From JASFYU01 sp045046905 (GTDB taxonomy: Bacteria > Bacteroidota > Bacteroidia > Flavobacteriales > Flavobacteriaceae): DNA of 50,588 bases. Under the pieces are notes generated by a model, which saw nothing but the letters and a program-made list of their open reading frames with translations, had not been told where the DNA came from and did not search any database. A program made the translations under genes and the position numbers. The stretch covers positions 1 through 50,588 of the forward strand of contig JASFYU010000031.1 of assembly GCA_045046905.1 (NCBI GenBank). The letters are read 5' to 3'. Within the stretch, counting starts at the first letter, position 1. Each line of letters opens with the position of its first letter. This document shows positions 25,172 to 33,674 of this stretch, piece by piece.

Positions 25172-26119
25172 ATGACATCTAGAAGGGTAAAACAACTATC
25201 TATATTTATTGGACTCTTTTTAATTGGGTTTCAAATGAAAGGGAACGCTCAAACAGTCTATGAAATACCTAGCCATGTTAAACGAATTGTATTTCTTGGT
25301 AATAGCATAACATACTCAGGAGAATATGTGTCTTATATTGAGGCCTATTTAACAATTCGCTATCCAGAAAAGCATATAGAATTTATTAATATTGGTCTGC
25401 CGAGCGAAACGGTATCAGGCCTTTCAGAAGCTAATCATGCAGGTGGTCAATTTCCTCGGCCCGACTTGCATGAACGTTTAGAACGAGCTCTAACCCAACT
25501 AAAGCCTGATTTGATATTTGCCTGCTACGGGATGAATGATGGTATTTATTTGCCTTTTGATGAGATACGCTTTCAGCAATACAGAAAAGGAATACAGTGG
25601 TTGCATAATCAGGCAATTAAATCGGGTATACCAATTGTTCATTTAACTCCACCAGTGTTCGATGAGCGAAAAGGAAAAGCCTATGCGAATGTACTCGACA
25701 TTTATTCTGATTGGTTAATACGTTGTAGAAAATCAAAAAAATGGGATGTAATTGATATACACGGGCCAATGAAAAAACACCTCGAAGATGAACGTCTTGT
25801 AGATTCTACATTTGCCTATGCAAAAGATGGCGTTCATCCAAATAAATTAGGGCATTGGATAATAGCTAAACAAGTTCTTTTGTTCCTTGGAGAAAATGAA
25901 GTATCGAAAGCAAAAGATAGTAATGAGGCATTATTTTCATTTTCAAACGCAAAAAAAATAGTGAAGCTTATAGAGGAACGTCAGAAAATAATGAAAGACA
26001 GCTGGTTGACATATATTGGACATAAAAGACCAGGAATGAACCTTGGCTTGCCTTTAAATAAGGCTCAAGAAAAGTCAGAAGTACTGGAAAAGCAGATACG
26101 AACTTTAATGAGAAAGTAA
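25172..26119 (+). CDS. Secreted SGNH/GDSL-family hydrolase
   Basis: A 315-residue SGNH hydrolase with signal peptide (basic MTSRRVKQ, hydrophobic LSIFIGLFLIGF, end GNAQ). Block I is VFLGNSITYSGEYVSY with the nucleophile Ser in GNSIT; block III is CYGMNDG with the oxyanion Asn; block V is DGVHPNKLGHW with the catalytic Asp and His. So the catalytic set is complete. It would remove acyl groups from sugars or lipids in the periplasm or outside. The ATG at 25172 starts the signal peptide; a GTG at 25133 is less likely. It appears to stand alone. Confidence 0.82.
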   Translation: MTSRRVKQLSIFIGLFLIGFQMKGNAQTVYEIPSHVKRIVFLGNSITYSGEYVSYIEAYLTIRYPEKHIEFINIGLPSETVSGLSEANHAGGQFPRPDLHERLERALTQLKPDLIFACYGMNDGIYLPFDEIRFQQYRKGIQWLHNQAIKSGIPIVHLTPPVFDERKGKAYANVLDIYSDWLIRCRKSKKWDVIDIHGPMKKHLEDERLVDSTFAYAKDGVHPNKLGHWIIAKQVLLFLGENEVSKAKDSNEALFSFSNAKKIVKLIEERQKIMKDSWLTYIGHKRPGMNLGLPLNKAQEKSEVLEKQIRTLMRK

Positions 26120-26646
26120 AATGTATAGTAACTGTTCAGCCGAGTGCTTTAAGATTACAGAAAGCAGAGGTCCTCTAAATAGATTATGCTTGTTAAGCAC
26201 TGATAAAAATTGTTTTTGAGTACTTGTTCACTCAACTTAAAATCGGAGAGTATTTTTTCTTGATAGTCCTTACTGGCTTTTATGTTCTAGGGGGCAAAGG
26301 GTCATCGGATTGTTAATAATCTCTACCAAGTTTTTTGCTAACTTGTGTAACCGGTACATAGGCTATAATTAATGCGGGTTTTGGGGTTTAATCCAAAGTT
26401 TGAGTATATTTATAAAGACCTACAAATCTTTTTAATCAAAAAGAATTCCCCTTGGCTCTGCCTCGGGGATAGTCGGTTTCAAGAAATTTTTTAATTACCC
26501 AAAATCGAAATTTGAAATACGGTTGACTTTATATATAATAAGATAAAACAAAATTGAATATTTTAGCGAAGTGCAAGTGCGAAAAGTTAGTTTTCAGAAT
26601 TTTTAGACTAAGTATACGAGCCATGACCTTGTGTAATACATACTAA
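26120..26646. other. Intergenic region upstream of the MFS gene
   Basis: No gene seen in 527 bases. The stretch at about 26224-26283, with TCTTGATAGTCCTTACTGGC, resembles 27929-27987 downstream of the MFS gene. CCTTGGCTCTGCCTCGGGG at about 26450-26469 resembles the conserved CCCTTGGGGCGAG part of the large dispersed repeats. Confidence 0.45.
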
Positions 26647-27831
26647 GTGACACCATCGAAATTAGTACTTCCCGTAATCGTAATTGCTCAGTTCTGCTGT
26701 ACTTCTCTTTGGTTTGCTGGTAATGGGGTTATAGCAGACCTCGTATTAAATTTCAACCTAAGTGATACTGCTTTAGGCCATTTAACCTCTGCTGTGCAAA
26801 TTGGATTTATTGTAGGAACCTTGAGCTTTGCCATTTTGACAATTGCCGACCGTATTTCACCGTCAAAAGTGTTTTTTGTTTGTGCCCTCATCGGAGCTCT
26901 ATTTAATTTAGGGATAATATATGAAGGTAATAATCTAAGTAGCTTACTTTTTCTACGGTTTTTAACAGGCTTTTTTCTGGCAGGAATCTATCCAATCGGA
27001 ATGAAAATTGCTGCAGACTATTATGAAAAAAGACTTAGTAAGTCTCTTGGGTTTTTAGTGGGCGCACTGGTAATTGGAACCGCTTTTCCTCATTTGCTAA
27101 AGAATATGACCGGAGCTTTTTCGTGGAAATCAGTTCTTATAGCTACCTCTTCATTTGCGGTTTTGGGGGGAGTATTAATGTTGACTCTGGTGCCAAATGG
27201 ACCCTATAGAAAAGGTGGTAAAAGTTTAAATTTGTTAGCGTTTTTTCAAGTGTTCAGGAACCCTGAATTTCGTACATCATCTTTTGCATACTTTGGTCAT
27301 ATGTGGGAATTGTATGCTTTTTGGGCCTTTGTACCTATCATCTTAAAAGAGTATTATACGAAACACTCTCAAATCGACTTCAATGTTTCGTTATGGTCGT
27401 TCATTATTATTGCTATCGGCGGTTTGGCTTGCGTACTCGTAGGCTACATTTCTCAAAAATCAGGTACAAAACGAATGGCCTTTATATCGCTGCTGTTTTC
27501 ATTTAGTTGTTGTCTTATTTCGCCACTTATGTTTTCTGTTGAAAATGATTTGGTGTTTTTATCTTTTCTTCTCTTTTGGGGAATGGTGGTTATTGCAGAC
27601 TCTCCTCTACTTTCAACATTGGTAGCTCAAAATGCCCCTGATGAAATGAAAGGTACTGCACTCACAATAGTTAATTGCATTGGCTTTTCAATAACAATAA
27701 TTAGCATTCAATTGATAAATGGTATGCATGCATTAACAGACTCTAATAGCATTTATAGTATTCTGGCAATAGGCCCTTTTTTGGGTTTGATTGCCCTTAG
27801 ACAAAAAAATAAAACTTCTCGTAATAACTAA
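26647..27831 (+). CDS. Major facilitator superfamily transporter
   Basis: A 394-residue transporter with about 12 hydrophobic helices. The first starts at once (LVLPVIVIAQFCCTSLWFAGNGV), and the MFS loop between helices 2 and 3 is seen around IADRISPSKVFF; helix 4-5 has GFFLAGIYPIGMKIAADYY, typical of Bacteroidota MFS proteins of this type. The start is GTG at 26647: an in-frame stop immediately precedes it and later ATGs would cut helix 1. It lies between similar flanking segments (about 26224-26283 and 27929-27987). Substrate is unknown. Confidence 0.85.
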   Translation: MTPSKLVLPVIVIAQFCCTSLWFAGNGVIADLVLNFNLSDTALGHLTSAVQIGFIVGTLSFAILTIADRISPSKVFFVCALIGALFNLGIIYEGNNLSSLLFLRFLTGFFLAGIYPIGMKIAADYYEKRLSKSLGFLVGALVIGTAFPHLLKNMTGAFSWKSVLIATSSFAVLGGVLMLTLVPNGPYRKGGKSLNLLAFFQVFRNPEFRTSSFAYFGHMWELYAFWAFVPIILKEYYTKHSQIDFNVSLWSFIIIAIGGLACVLVGYISQKSGTKRMAFISLLFSFSCCLISPLMFSVENDLVFLSFLLFWGMVVIADSPLLSTLVAQNAPDEMKGTALTIVNCIGFSITIISIQLINGMHALTDSNSIYSILAIGPFLGLIALRQKNKTSRNN

Positions 27832-27993
27832 AACTTCGTGTGGTCTGATTAACCCAAGGTATGACCAGTATTAACATAGGCGGTCAATTATGCACTTGCT
27901 ATAGGTCAGACATGCAATTCTGACGATACATGTTCTTAACTGAAAATTGGCAAATGTTTATCTTGATAGTTCTTGACTGCTTTAAATACTGTA

Positions 27994-28015
27994 AACCTGA
28001 GTTCGAACTCAGGTT
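27994..28015. repeat. Perfect 22-base palindrome of the CCTGAGTTCGA family
   Basis: AACCTGAGTTCGAACTCAGG followed by TT is its own reverse complement. It lies between the convergent MFS and brnQ genes and shares CCTGAGTTCGA with 16341 and 24467. It may serve as a compact bidirectional terminator. Confidence 0.65.
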
Positions 28016-28038
28016 GTAAGTTGCGATCGATTATCGAA

Positions 28039-29305
28039 TCAGTTTTTTCGAGACAAATTCACCAAAATAAAAATTAAACTTGCCGGCAGTACCCACCCCA
28101 AACTATAGGGTTGCAAGGGAATCCAATCAAAAGTCCAAGCCATAGGGTTTAGGCCTATGCTCTTTAAAAAATCGGGAATGCTAAATAATATGGTCACAAT
28201 AATGACCGCTCTGAAAACTAGGGGTGATGCAAACCGATTAGGAATTACATTTAATACAATCAATACTATGGTAATGGGATAGATAAACATCAAGGCGGGG
28301 AGTGCTACCGCAATAATATAGCCCTACATTGAACCGCCCCATGATGACCCCTAACAGGCAACCTGCGATTGCGGTAAGCAGATAGGCCTTTTGCGATTCA
28401 CCAAATCGATGTTTGATAAAATCGGCGGTGCCGGTCACTATGCCTACGGCGGTGGTAAAACAGGCCAAACTGACTAGTACGCTTAACAGGAGATTGGCAG
28501 TATTGCCCAAGGTTTTTAGGCTGATACTCTTGAGTAGTGCGGTTCTTGAAATATCGGCATCGAATTTGCCGTGCATTAAGGCTCCGGTAATAATCAATCC
28601 GCCATAGACCAAGAACAATCCGAAGCCGGTTAACCATGCGGCATGGCGAATCAGTTGTTTCTTTTCCTCAAATAAAGCTTCCTTCTTTTTTAGGTCTATA
28701 GAAATCAGTATGACCCCGCCCACCACTACAGAGCCAATAGCATCAAAGGTTTGGTAGCCTTCTAAGATGCCATCCGCAAACGGACTCGCAAAATAGGTTT
28801 CCCCAAAACTAAAATCATAAGAGAACAGAGCTGCTCCAATAATCAATAAAAGAATAAGAGTAATTCCAGGCGTCAATAGTTTTCCTAGAATATTTAAAAT
28901 TTTTGAACGCTTAATCACGAATACAAATACCAGCCCAAAATAAATAATACTAGTCAGCATTGGTGATGAATCAAAAAATGGTTGTATTGCCATCTCGTGT
29001 GTTACTGATGCCGTACGTGGTGAAGGCAGGCTTATTGAAATGGCATATACGATATAACAGTATATGACACTAAAGGTGGGTGATACTTTATTGGCAAAAT
29101 CTAACATGGTGCCCTGAAATTTGGCGTGGGCCAAGATGCCTAAAATAGGAATCAATATTGCCGAGAGGCAAAAACCTAGGGTTACCAGCCACCAAAGTTC
29201 ACCAGATTTAAACCCGAGCAGCGGGGGCAATATTAGGTTTCCCGCACCAAAGAAAAGAGAGAATAGGGCAAAGGTGGTAACTAAAGTTTCTTTGGTCGTA
29301 TTCAT
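28039..29305 (-). pseudogene. brnQ: Branched-chain amino acid permease BrnQ, frameshifted
   Basis: BrnQ carries leucine, isoleucine and valine into the cell by ion symport. The N-terminal part (from 29305) has the hallmark ALFSLFFGAGNLILPPLLG and many membrane helices. Near 28321-28327 the frame changes: the first frame continues into an unrelated tail (YYCGSTPRLDVYL) to 28238, while one base away the expected YIIAVALPALMFIYPITIVL is read and continues to the stop at 28039 in the normal C-terminal part. Joined, the span is 1267 bases, 421 residues plus one extra base, the normal family length. This is either a real disruption or one sequencing error. Confidence 0.85.
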
Positions 29306-29363
29306 AATGTCACTTGATAAAGGCGTTCTAGAAAGATAACGGAAAATTACTTTATAAGAAGTG

Positions 29364-29412
29364 GTTGTTCGTCGGTAGAAAACAACCGTTTATCTAATAA
29401 AATGTCGTTCAT
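29364..29412 (+). promoter_or_regulatory. Candidate LytTR-type repeat array
   Basis: ACCGTTTAT at 29385-29393 is an exact LytTR consensus match. GTTGTTCGT at 29364-29372 and GTCGTTCAT at 29404-29412 are weaker matches, with gaps of 12 and 10 bases. CGTTCATCGA here is identical to 7361-7370. The array could control the small gene at 29576 or the divergent brnQ at 29305. Confidence 0.45.
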
Positions 29413-29575
29413 CGAAAATATGGTAAGAATCTTAGTCAGTGTCTAATAAAAGACAGGGGTAGGGCGTTGTAATAGCAAAGTGTTCAATGAGCTACTTTTA
29501 AGCAGTAAACTAAAATTCATTTCTTGCATTAAACGGCCCCCAAATCCTACGACGTGCAATCTAAAAACCTACATC

Positions 29576-29794
29576 ATGAAGAAAGTATTTTGCAATATTT
29601 TTGGCCACCACTACTCAGTGTCCAAAAAAGTTACCTATCACATTAAAGAATACAAATGTATTCATTGCGGCAATGAAGTCACTACTGATGCGAGTGGAAA
29701 CCTTTCTGATCTTACTCCTGAATTACAGGATATCAATAATACCTTGGAAAATATATATCAAAGAAGACATAGAGCTGCACAGCAAGTGGCTTAA
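29576..29794 (+). CDS. Conserved small Cys/His-containing protein
   Basis: A 72-residue protein of a small family I associate with Flavobacteriaceae but cannot name. It begins MKKVFCNIFGHHYSVSKKV and has a CIHC pair at about residues 28-31 followed by GNEVTTDASGNLSDLTPELQ, then a helical end (NNTLENIYQRRHR). Cys6, His11/His12 and the CxxC could form a metal site. ATG 29576 is chosen over an upstream start at 29480 because homologues begin near MKK. The leader carries AAAAACCTACA just before the ATG, as does the small ORF at 7516. Confidence 0.65.
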   Translation: MKKVFCNIFGHHYSVSKKVTYHIKEYKCIHCGNEVTTDASGNLSDLTPELQDINNTLENIYQRRHRAAQQVA

Positions 29795-29865
29795 TTATGC
29801 TTTGGCAAATGAATTTCGACCCTAATCGGTTATAGAAATTCTAAAGTTATTCCTGGAGATTAAGT

Positions 29866-29931
29866 AAGCACACCCATGTATTTGACTGTCGTTTGCCCCA
29901 CAGCAGTCAAGTTAGGGATGCTCTTTTTTTT
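29866..29931 (+). terminator. Stem-loop with T run after the small Cys/His protein gene
   Basis: TTGACTG (29882-29888) pairs with CAGTCAA (29904-29910); the outer AGCACACCC and GGGATGCT can extend the stem, and eight T bases follow (29924-29931). It fits an intrinsic terminator about 70-130 bases after the stop. Parts resemble sequence near 23550-23690. Confidence 0.5.
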
Positions 29932-29949
29932 CAGGAATTTTTTGTTTTA

Positions 29950-30050
29950 ATACCTAGTGTATTCGATAGCTATAGGAAGGGGAGGGTGCATGCCACACGG
30001 CAGGCGGGTTAAACCCCATTTATGGCTAATCGCCCCGCGATTAAAAAGAA
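29950..30050 (-). repeat. Dispersed repeat, inverted partial copy
   Basis: The reverse complement of about 29998-30046 contains AATCGCGGGGCGATTAGCC and GGGGTTTAACCCGCCTG, matching 33470-33510 (AATCGCGGGGCGATAGCCC, GGGGTTAACCTGCC). Similarity appears to continue toward 29950. The right end overlaps the thiL stop codon. Confidence 0.6.
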
Positions 30051-31081
30051 TTCCATCCTTGAGCGGTCAATGGTATTTTGGTATTACTTCTTGAAATGAG
30101 ATGGGCACCTTCATTCTCTTCAGTCATATGCCCGATTACCGTAAAATTAGGGTTTCCCTTGATTTTCTCGAAATCGTTTTGATCGATAGTAAACAAAAGC
30201 TCATAATCTTCGCCACCACTTAAGGCGACTAAGGTACTATCCATCTTAAATTCCTCACAGGCTGAAATTACTGTAGGATCCAGTGGAATTTTATCTTCGA
30301 ACAAATTGCAACCGACTTTACTTTGCTTACAAAGATGTAAAATCTCAGAGGAGAGTCCGTCGCTGATATCGATCATTGAAGTTGGTTGTACATCTAGTTT
30401 TTGTAAAAGGCTTATGATGTCTTTTCTGGCTTCTGGTTTTAATTGTCGCTCTACAATATATGAATAGGGTTCTAGGTCAGGCTGGCTGTTTGGGTTTACC
30501 TTGAATACTTCTTTCTCTCGTTCCAATACTTGTAGGCCCATATAGGCGCCACCTAGGTCGCCGCTAACCACTAATAGGTTATTGTGCTTGGCGCCAGTAC
30601 GGTATACAATATCATTCTCTTTTGCTTCTCCTATGGCCGTAATGCTGATGAGTAATCCGGTTTTTGATGAGGTGGTGTCACCACCGATAAGGTCAATATT
30701 ATATGCTTTTGTAGCCGAGGAGATGCCCGCATAGAGTTCCTCCAAGGCCTCTAAAGGAAATCGGTTTGAGACCGCGATTGAGACCGTAATATGTGTTGCT
30801 ATGGTATTCATAGCATACACATCTGATAGGTTGACAATTACTGCCTTATAGCCCAAGTGTTTCAAGGGCATATAGCCCAGATCAAAATGCACACCTTCTA
30901 CAAGTAAATCGGTGGTGACTATGGTTTTTTTATTCTTGAAATCAAGAACTGCCGCATCATCCCCTACACCTTTTATGGTCGATGTATGTTGAATAGTAAA
31001 ATTTTTGGTCAGATGATCTATAAGGCCAAATTCACCCAATTTCTCCAAGGAAGTACTTTCAGGATTCTTATTTTCTAACAT
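30041..31081 (-). CDS. thiL: Thiamine-monophosphate kinase
   Basis: ThiL phosphorylates thiamine monophosphate to the active cofactor thiamine diphosphate with ATP. The 346-residue protein has the PurM-like ATP-binding layout: KGVGDDAAVLDF, TTDLLVEGVHFDLGYMPL, DLIGGDTTSSKTGLLI, and the C-terminal SMIDISDGLSSEILHLC and ALSGGEDYELLFT, all typical. I chose the ATG at 31081 (MLENKNPES) because it gives the normal length; the frame is open to 31129. TATTTTTG on the minus strand at 31093-31086 lies only 4 bases before this ATG, so transcription may begin at or very near the start codon. Confidence 0.92.
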   Translation of the reverse strand: MLENKNPESTSLEKLGEFGLIDHLTKNFTIQHTSTIKGVGDDAAVLDFKNKKTIVTTDLLVEGVHFDLGYMPLKHLGYKAVIVNLSDVYAMNTIATHITVSIAVSNRFPLEALEELYAGISSATKAYNIDLIGGDTTSSKTGLLISITAIGEAKENDIVYRTGAKHNNLLVVSGDLGGAYMGLQVLEREKEVFKVNPNSQPDLEPYSYIVERQLKPEARKDIISLLQKLDVQPTSMIDISDGLSSEILHLCKQSKVGCNLFEDKIPLDPTVISACEEFKMDSTLVALSGGEDYELLFTIDQNDFEKIKGNPNFTVIGHMTEENEGAHLISRSNTKIPLTAQGWNSF

Positions 31082-31416
31082 TGGGCAAAAATAGGTAGTA
31101 AATCTGATTGGGCAGGTCTCTTTGTTCAAGAACTCGTTTAAACTTTTTCCATTTTGCTCGCTAATTTCTCCTTTTTCTCATGCCGTAGGGTATATGCCAC
31201 TTAAAAAAACGAATCACTAGAAAGCAAAAGCATCATTTTTCGTTTAAACCCAAAGAATTTAAACGCCTTGTAAAACAGCGAAATATAGAATTTTAATAGG
31301 ACCTATAAAAATTTAAGCCGATACCTTTCTAGTGAAGGTATCGGCTTAAATAAGATATAATCAAATATAGTTTTTTGGTAAAAAAGATAAATACCTATGG
31401 CCTTATCTTCTAAAAT
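31082..31416. other. Intergenic region between thiL and the oxidoreductase
   Basis: No gene in 335 bases. The part at about 31162-31250 (TAATTTC, GCCGTAGGGTATATGCC, TTTTTCGTTTAAA) resembles the hairpin element at 18131-18290 in order and spacing. A strong terminator follows at 31313-31349. Confidence 0.45.
31313..31349 (-). terminator. Intrinsic terminator of the Gfo/Idh/MocA gene
   Basis: TTAAGCCGATACCTT (31313-31327) and AAGGTATCGGCTTAA (31335-31349) form a perfect 15-base stem with a seven-base loop. On the minus strand it is followed by a T-rich stretch. It lies 68 bases past the oxidoreductase stop. Confidence 0.8.
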
Positions 31417-32880
31417 TTACCCTATTGAATATCCGCTTCGGTAATTGCGTTTCACGTATTTATTGGCTGGTTCAAAATTCGTGATTCTCATGTTCTCGGC
31501 ATCCCATAACAATCGTTTTCTGCCATGGTATTTTGACCCGCTCCAGAAGCTCGAGCCATCTGCTTTTGGATCCACTTCGAAATACGCTTTTAACGCTAGG
31601 TTACTGATAAGCAAACTTTCAGTGAATGGCCCAGCATAATCGAAAGATGAACTGGTCTCGGCATTTCCGTAACCCGCCATACATGCGTTGACCCATTGTA
31701 AATAATGACCTTCAGGAACCCTTGGTAATGTTTCCTTTACGCTGATTTGCTCATTTAGCGACAAGGGCAGCAATCTTGGATTGGCTCCGTAACAATCAGC
31801 TAAAAGTTTTCCTTTAGTGCCAATGAATAATACGCCGCCATCCCAGTTTCCTAAAGCCTCATCATCTCCTAATTCCTCAGGTCTTTCTGGCATTAAGCCG
31901 CCATCCATCCAAGTGACTTTGACATTGCCTTTTCCGTCAGTTCTAGGATAGGTCAAATGAATTTTACTTGCAGTAGGAAAACTTTTCGGATAGTTTGCAG
32001 TTTCGAACTTTCCTTTAAACGCATCGGCAACACTACATTCTACTTGATTGGGGTAGAGGATAGGGAGAATGCGATACACTGGATCCATAATATGACAGGC
32101 CATATCGCCAAGGGCACCCGTGCCAAAGTCTGACCAACCACGCCAATCAAAAGGCAGGTAGGCATTGTTGTAATCGCGCGTCTCTGCCGTACCTAACCAT
32201 AGATCCCAATGTAGTCCTTTGGGTACTCGATCTCTTTTTGTAGGGGTCTCAAGAGCCATTGGCCAAATGGCCCGGTTGGTCCAACACTTCACAGTATGTA
32301 CTTCTCCGATAAGACCGGCATCGTAGAGTTCTTTCATGGTACGCACGCCGTCACCTGACGCTCCTTGATTTCCCATTTGGGTAACCACCTTGAACTTTTT
32401 TGCTGCTTCGGTTAGCATTCTCGCTTCCCAAATATCATGGGTAAGCGGCTTTTGTACGTATACATGTTTGCCCATTTCCATGGCCATATATGCCGCTACA
32501 GCATGATTGTGGTCTGGTGTGGATACAGAGACGGCATCAATGTTATTTTTTTCCTTATCGAGCATTTCCCTAAAATCATTGTAGTAGTTAGCCTTAGGAA
32601 AAGTTTCTCTTGATTTAATCGCCTGTCTGTCATCGACATCACAGAGCCCAACAATGTTCACGTTTGGGCTTTCGGCGAAAGATGTTAAATCGCTTCGACC
32701 CTTGCCACCTACGCCTACGCCTGCAATATTAAGTTTGTCACTGGGAGCAACAAATCCAGGTCCTCCTAATACATGTCTGGGGACTATCATAAATCCTGCC
32801 GCAGCAAGGCCCGAATTCTTCATAAAATTCCTTCGAGATTTTTTACTCAGTGTAGTTTTCTTTTTGGTCATAAGGGTCAA
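31417..32880 (-). CDS. Tat-exported Gfo/Idh/MocA family oxidoreductase
   Basis: A 487-residue NAD(P)-dependent sugar or glycoside oxidoreductase of the Gfo/Idh/MocA family. The N terminus has a twin-arginine signal, SRRNFMKNSGLAAAGF, so it is exported folded, probably with its cofactor. The Rossmann part follows (KLNIAGVGVGGKGRSDL, NIVGLCDVDD), then VSTPDHNHAVAAYMAMEMGK and HVYVQKPLTHDIWEA, with the EKP-like lysine motif as QKP. DMACHIMDPVYR is in the catalytic domain. A start three codons later (32871) is equally possible. Substrates in this exported subgroup include glycosides; none can be fixed here. Confidence 0.85.
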   Translation of the reverse strand: MTLMTKKKTTLSKKSRRNFMKNSGLAAAGFMIVPRHVLGGPGFVAPSDKLNIAGVGVGGKGRSDLTSFAESPNVNIVGLCDVDDRQAIKSRETFPKANYYNDFREMLDKEKNNIDAVSVSTPDHNHAVAAYMAMEMGKHVYVQKPLTHDIWEARMLTEAAKKFKVVTQMGNQGASGDGVRTMKELYDAGLIGEVHTVKCWTNRAIWPMALETPTKRDRVPKGLHWDLWLGTAETRDYNNAYLPFDWRGWSDFGTGALGDMACHIMDPVYRILPILYPNQVECSVADAFKGKFETANYPKSFPTASKIHLTYPRTDGKGNVKVTWMDGGLMPERPEELGDDEALGNWDGGVLFIGTKGKLLADCYGANPRLLPLSLNEQISVKETLPRVPEGHYLQWVNACMAGYGNAETSSSFDYAGPFTESLLISNLALKAYFEVDPKADGSSFWSGSKYHGRKRLLWDAENMRITNFEPANKYVKRNYRSGYSIG

Positions 32881-33674
32881 AATTTTTCTAGTTTTTTAAA
32901 AAGAAGTTTAAGGTAATTCAATTATTTGAAATTAAACAAAGGAAATTTCAATACTTTTTAATTTTTTGGTAATATCACGAAAATTCAAGTTTACATATCT
33001 ATTATTCAAAGCCGGGTCATGGGCATAAGGATGTTTACCCTTGCCCTGAACAAAGTGTTATAGAGCTGCTATAATTTGCAATTAGGTACGGAAAGTGGTG
33101 TAAATTATTAAGGGGTGGTGTTCACCACAGTACAGGGTATTCAAACTTCGAGTTTTGGTTTTTCTTATATACATGATGTTCAGATTGAGACTAGGGGAAA
33201 TCACAATCTCGAAGCCCTTGATGGTTAGCTTGTATTAAAGAAGAGCTAGGAGTGTGTTGAAATACAAGCCAGAATAAAGAATCGATAGAAATTGTGGTCT
33301 GATTATTGTAGCATGCTTGCCACTAGTTTGTTACAAGCCTTGAGTGATATAGGGTGGTTGTAGAAAGCTAAAGGTAAGGGATATAGGAGTCAAGGCGACC
33401 CATAAAGCAAGCGAGATATGTTCTTATACACAAGAATCTTGACCAAAAAGGTATGATATAAATCTTATCTTTAAATCGCGGGGCGATAGCCCAAAAGGGG
33501 TTAACCTGCCTATGTTGGTGGGCTTTTCCCGAGCTTATTGACTTAGCTGCAAGCAAAGACAGCTTTCCTCTCGAGTATTATCGAGACAGTGTCTAAATGA
33601 AAAGAGAGTTCCTTACTATAATATCTCGAACCCTTGGGCCGAGGTAGTTTATTACTTCAAAAAACTGATATGTT
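32881..33674. other. Long intergenic region with dispersed repeat
   Basis: No credible gene in 794 bases. It holds a small GTGGTG-TT-CACCAC hairpin at 33115-33128, TGTGGTCTGATTA near 33295 (also near 27839 and similar near 16541), and a large dispersed repeat at 33464-33660. A 62-codon minus-strand frame (33368-33556) overlaps the repeat and is rejected. Confidence 0.55.
33464..33660 (+). repeat. Dispersed ~180-base intergenic repeat
   Basis: From AATCGCGGGGCGATAGCC through GGGGTTAACCTGCC, AGCTTTCCTCTCGAGTA, GTGTCTAAATGAAAAG to CGAACCCTTGGGCCGAGG, this stretch aligns in order with 45671-45810. Similar partial copies lie at 29950-30050 (inverted) and 5567-5640. No coding content is shared. 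Confidence 0.6.

Noticed and set aside
29866..29931. Riboswitch
   Set aside because: The structure follows a gene rather than preceding one and ends in a T run; a terminator is simpler.
30041..31129. thiL aptamer (TPP riboswitch) upstream of thiL
   Set aside because: No TPP-box sequence was seen, and a TATTTTTG element lies just before the start codon, leaving no room for a leader.
33368..33556. 62-codon minus-strand frame
   Set aside because: It overlaps the dispersed repeat and its composition is not protein-like.
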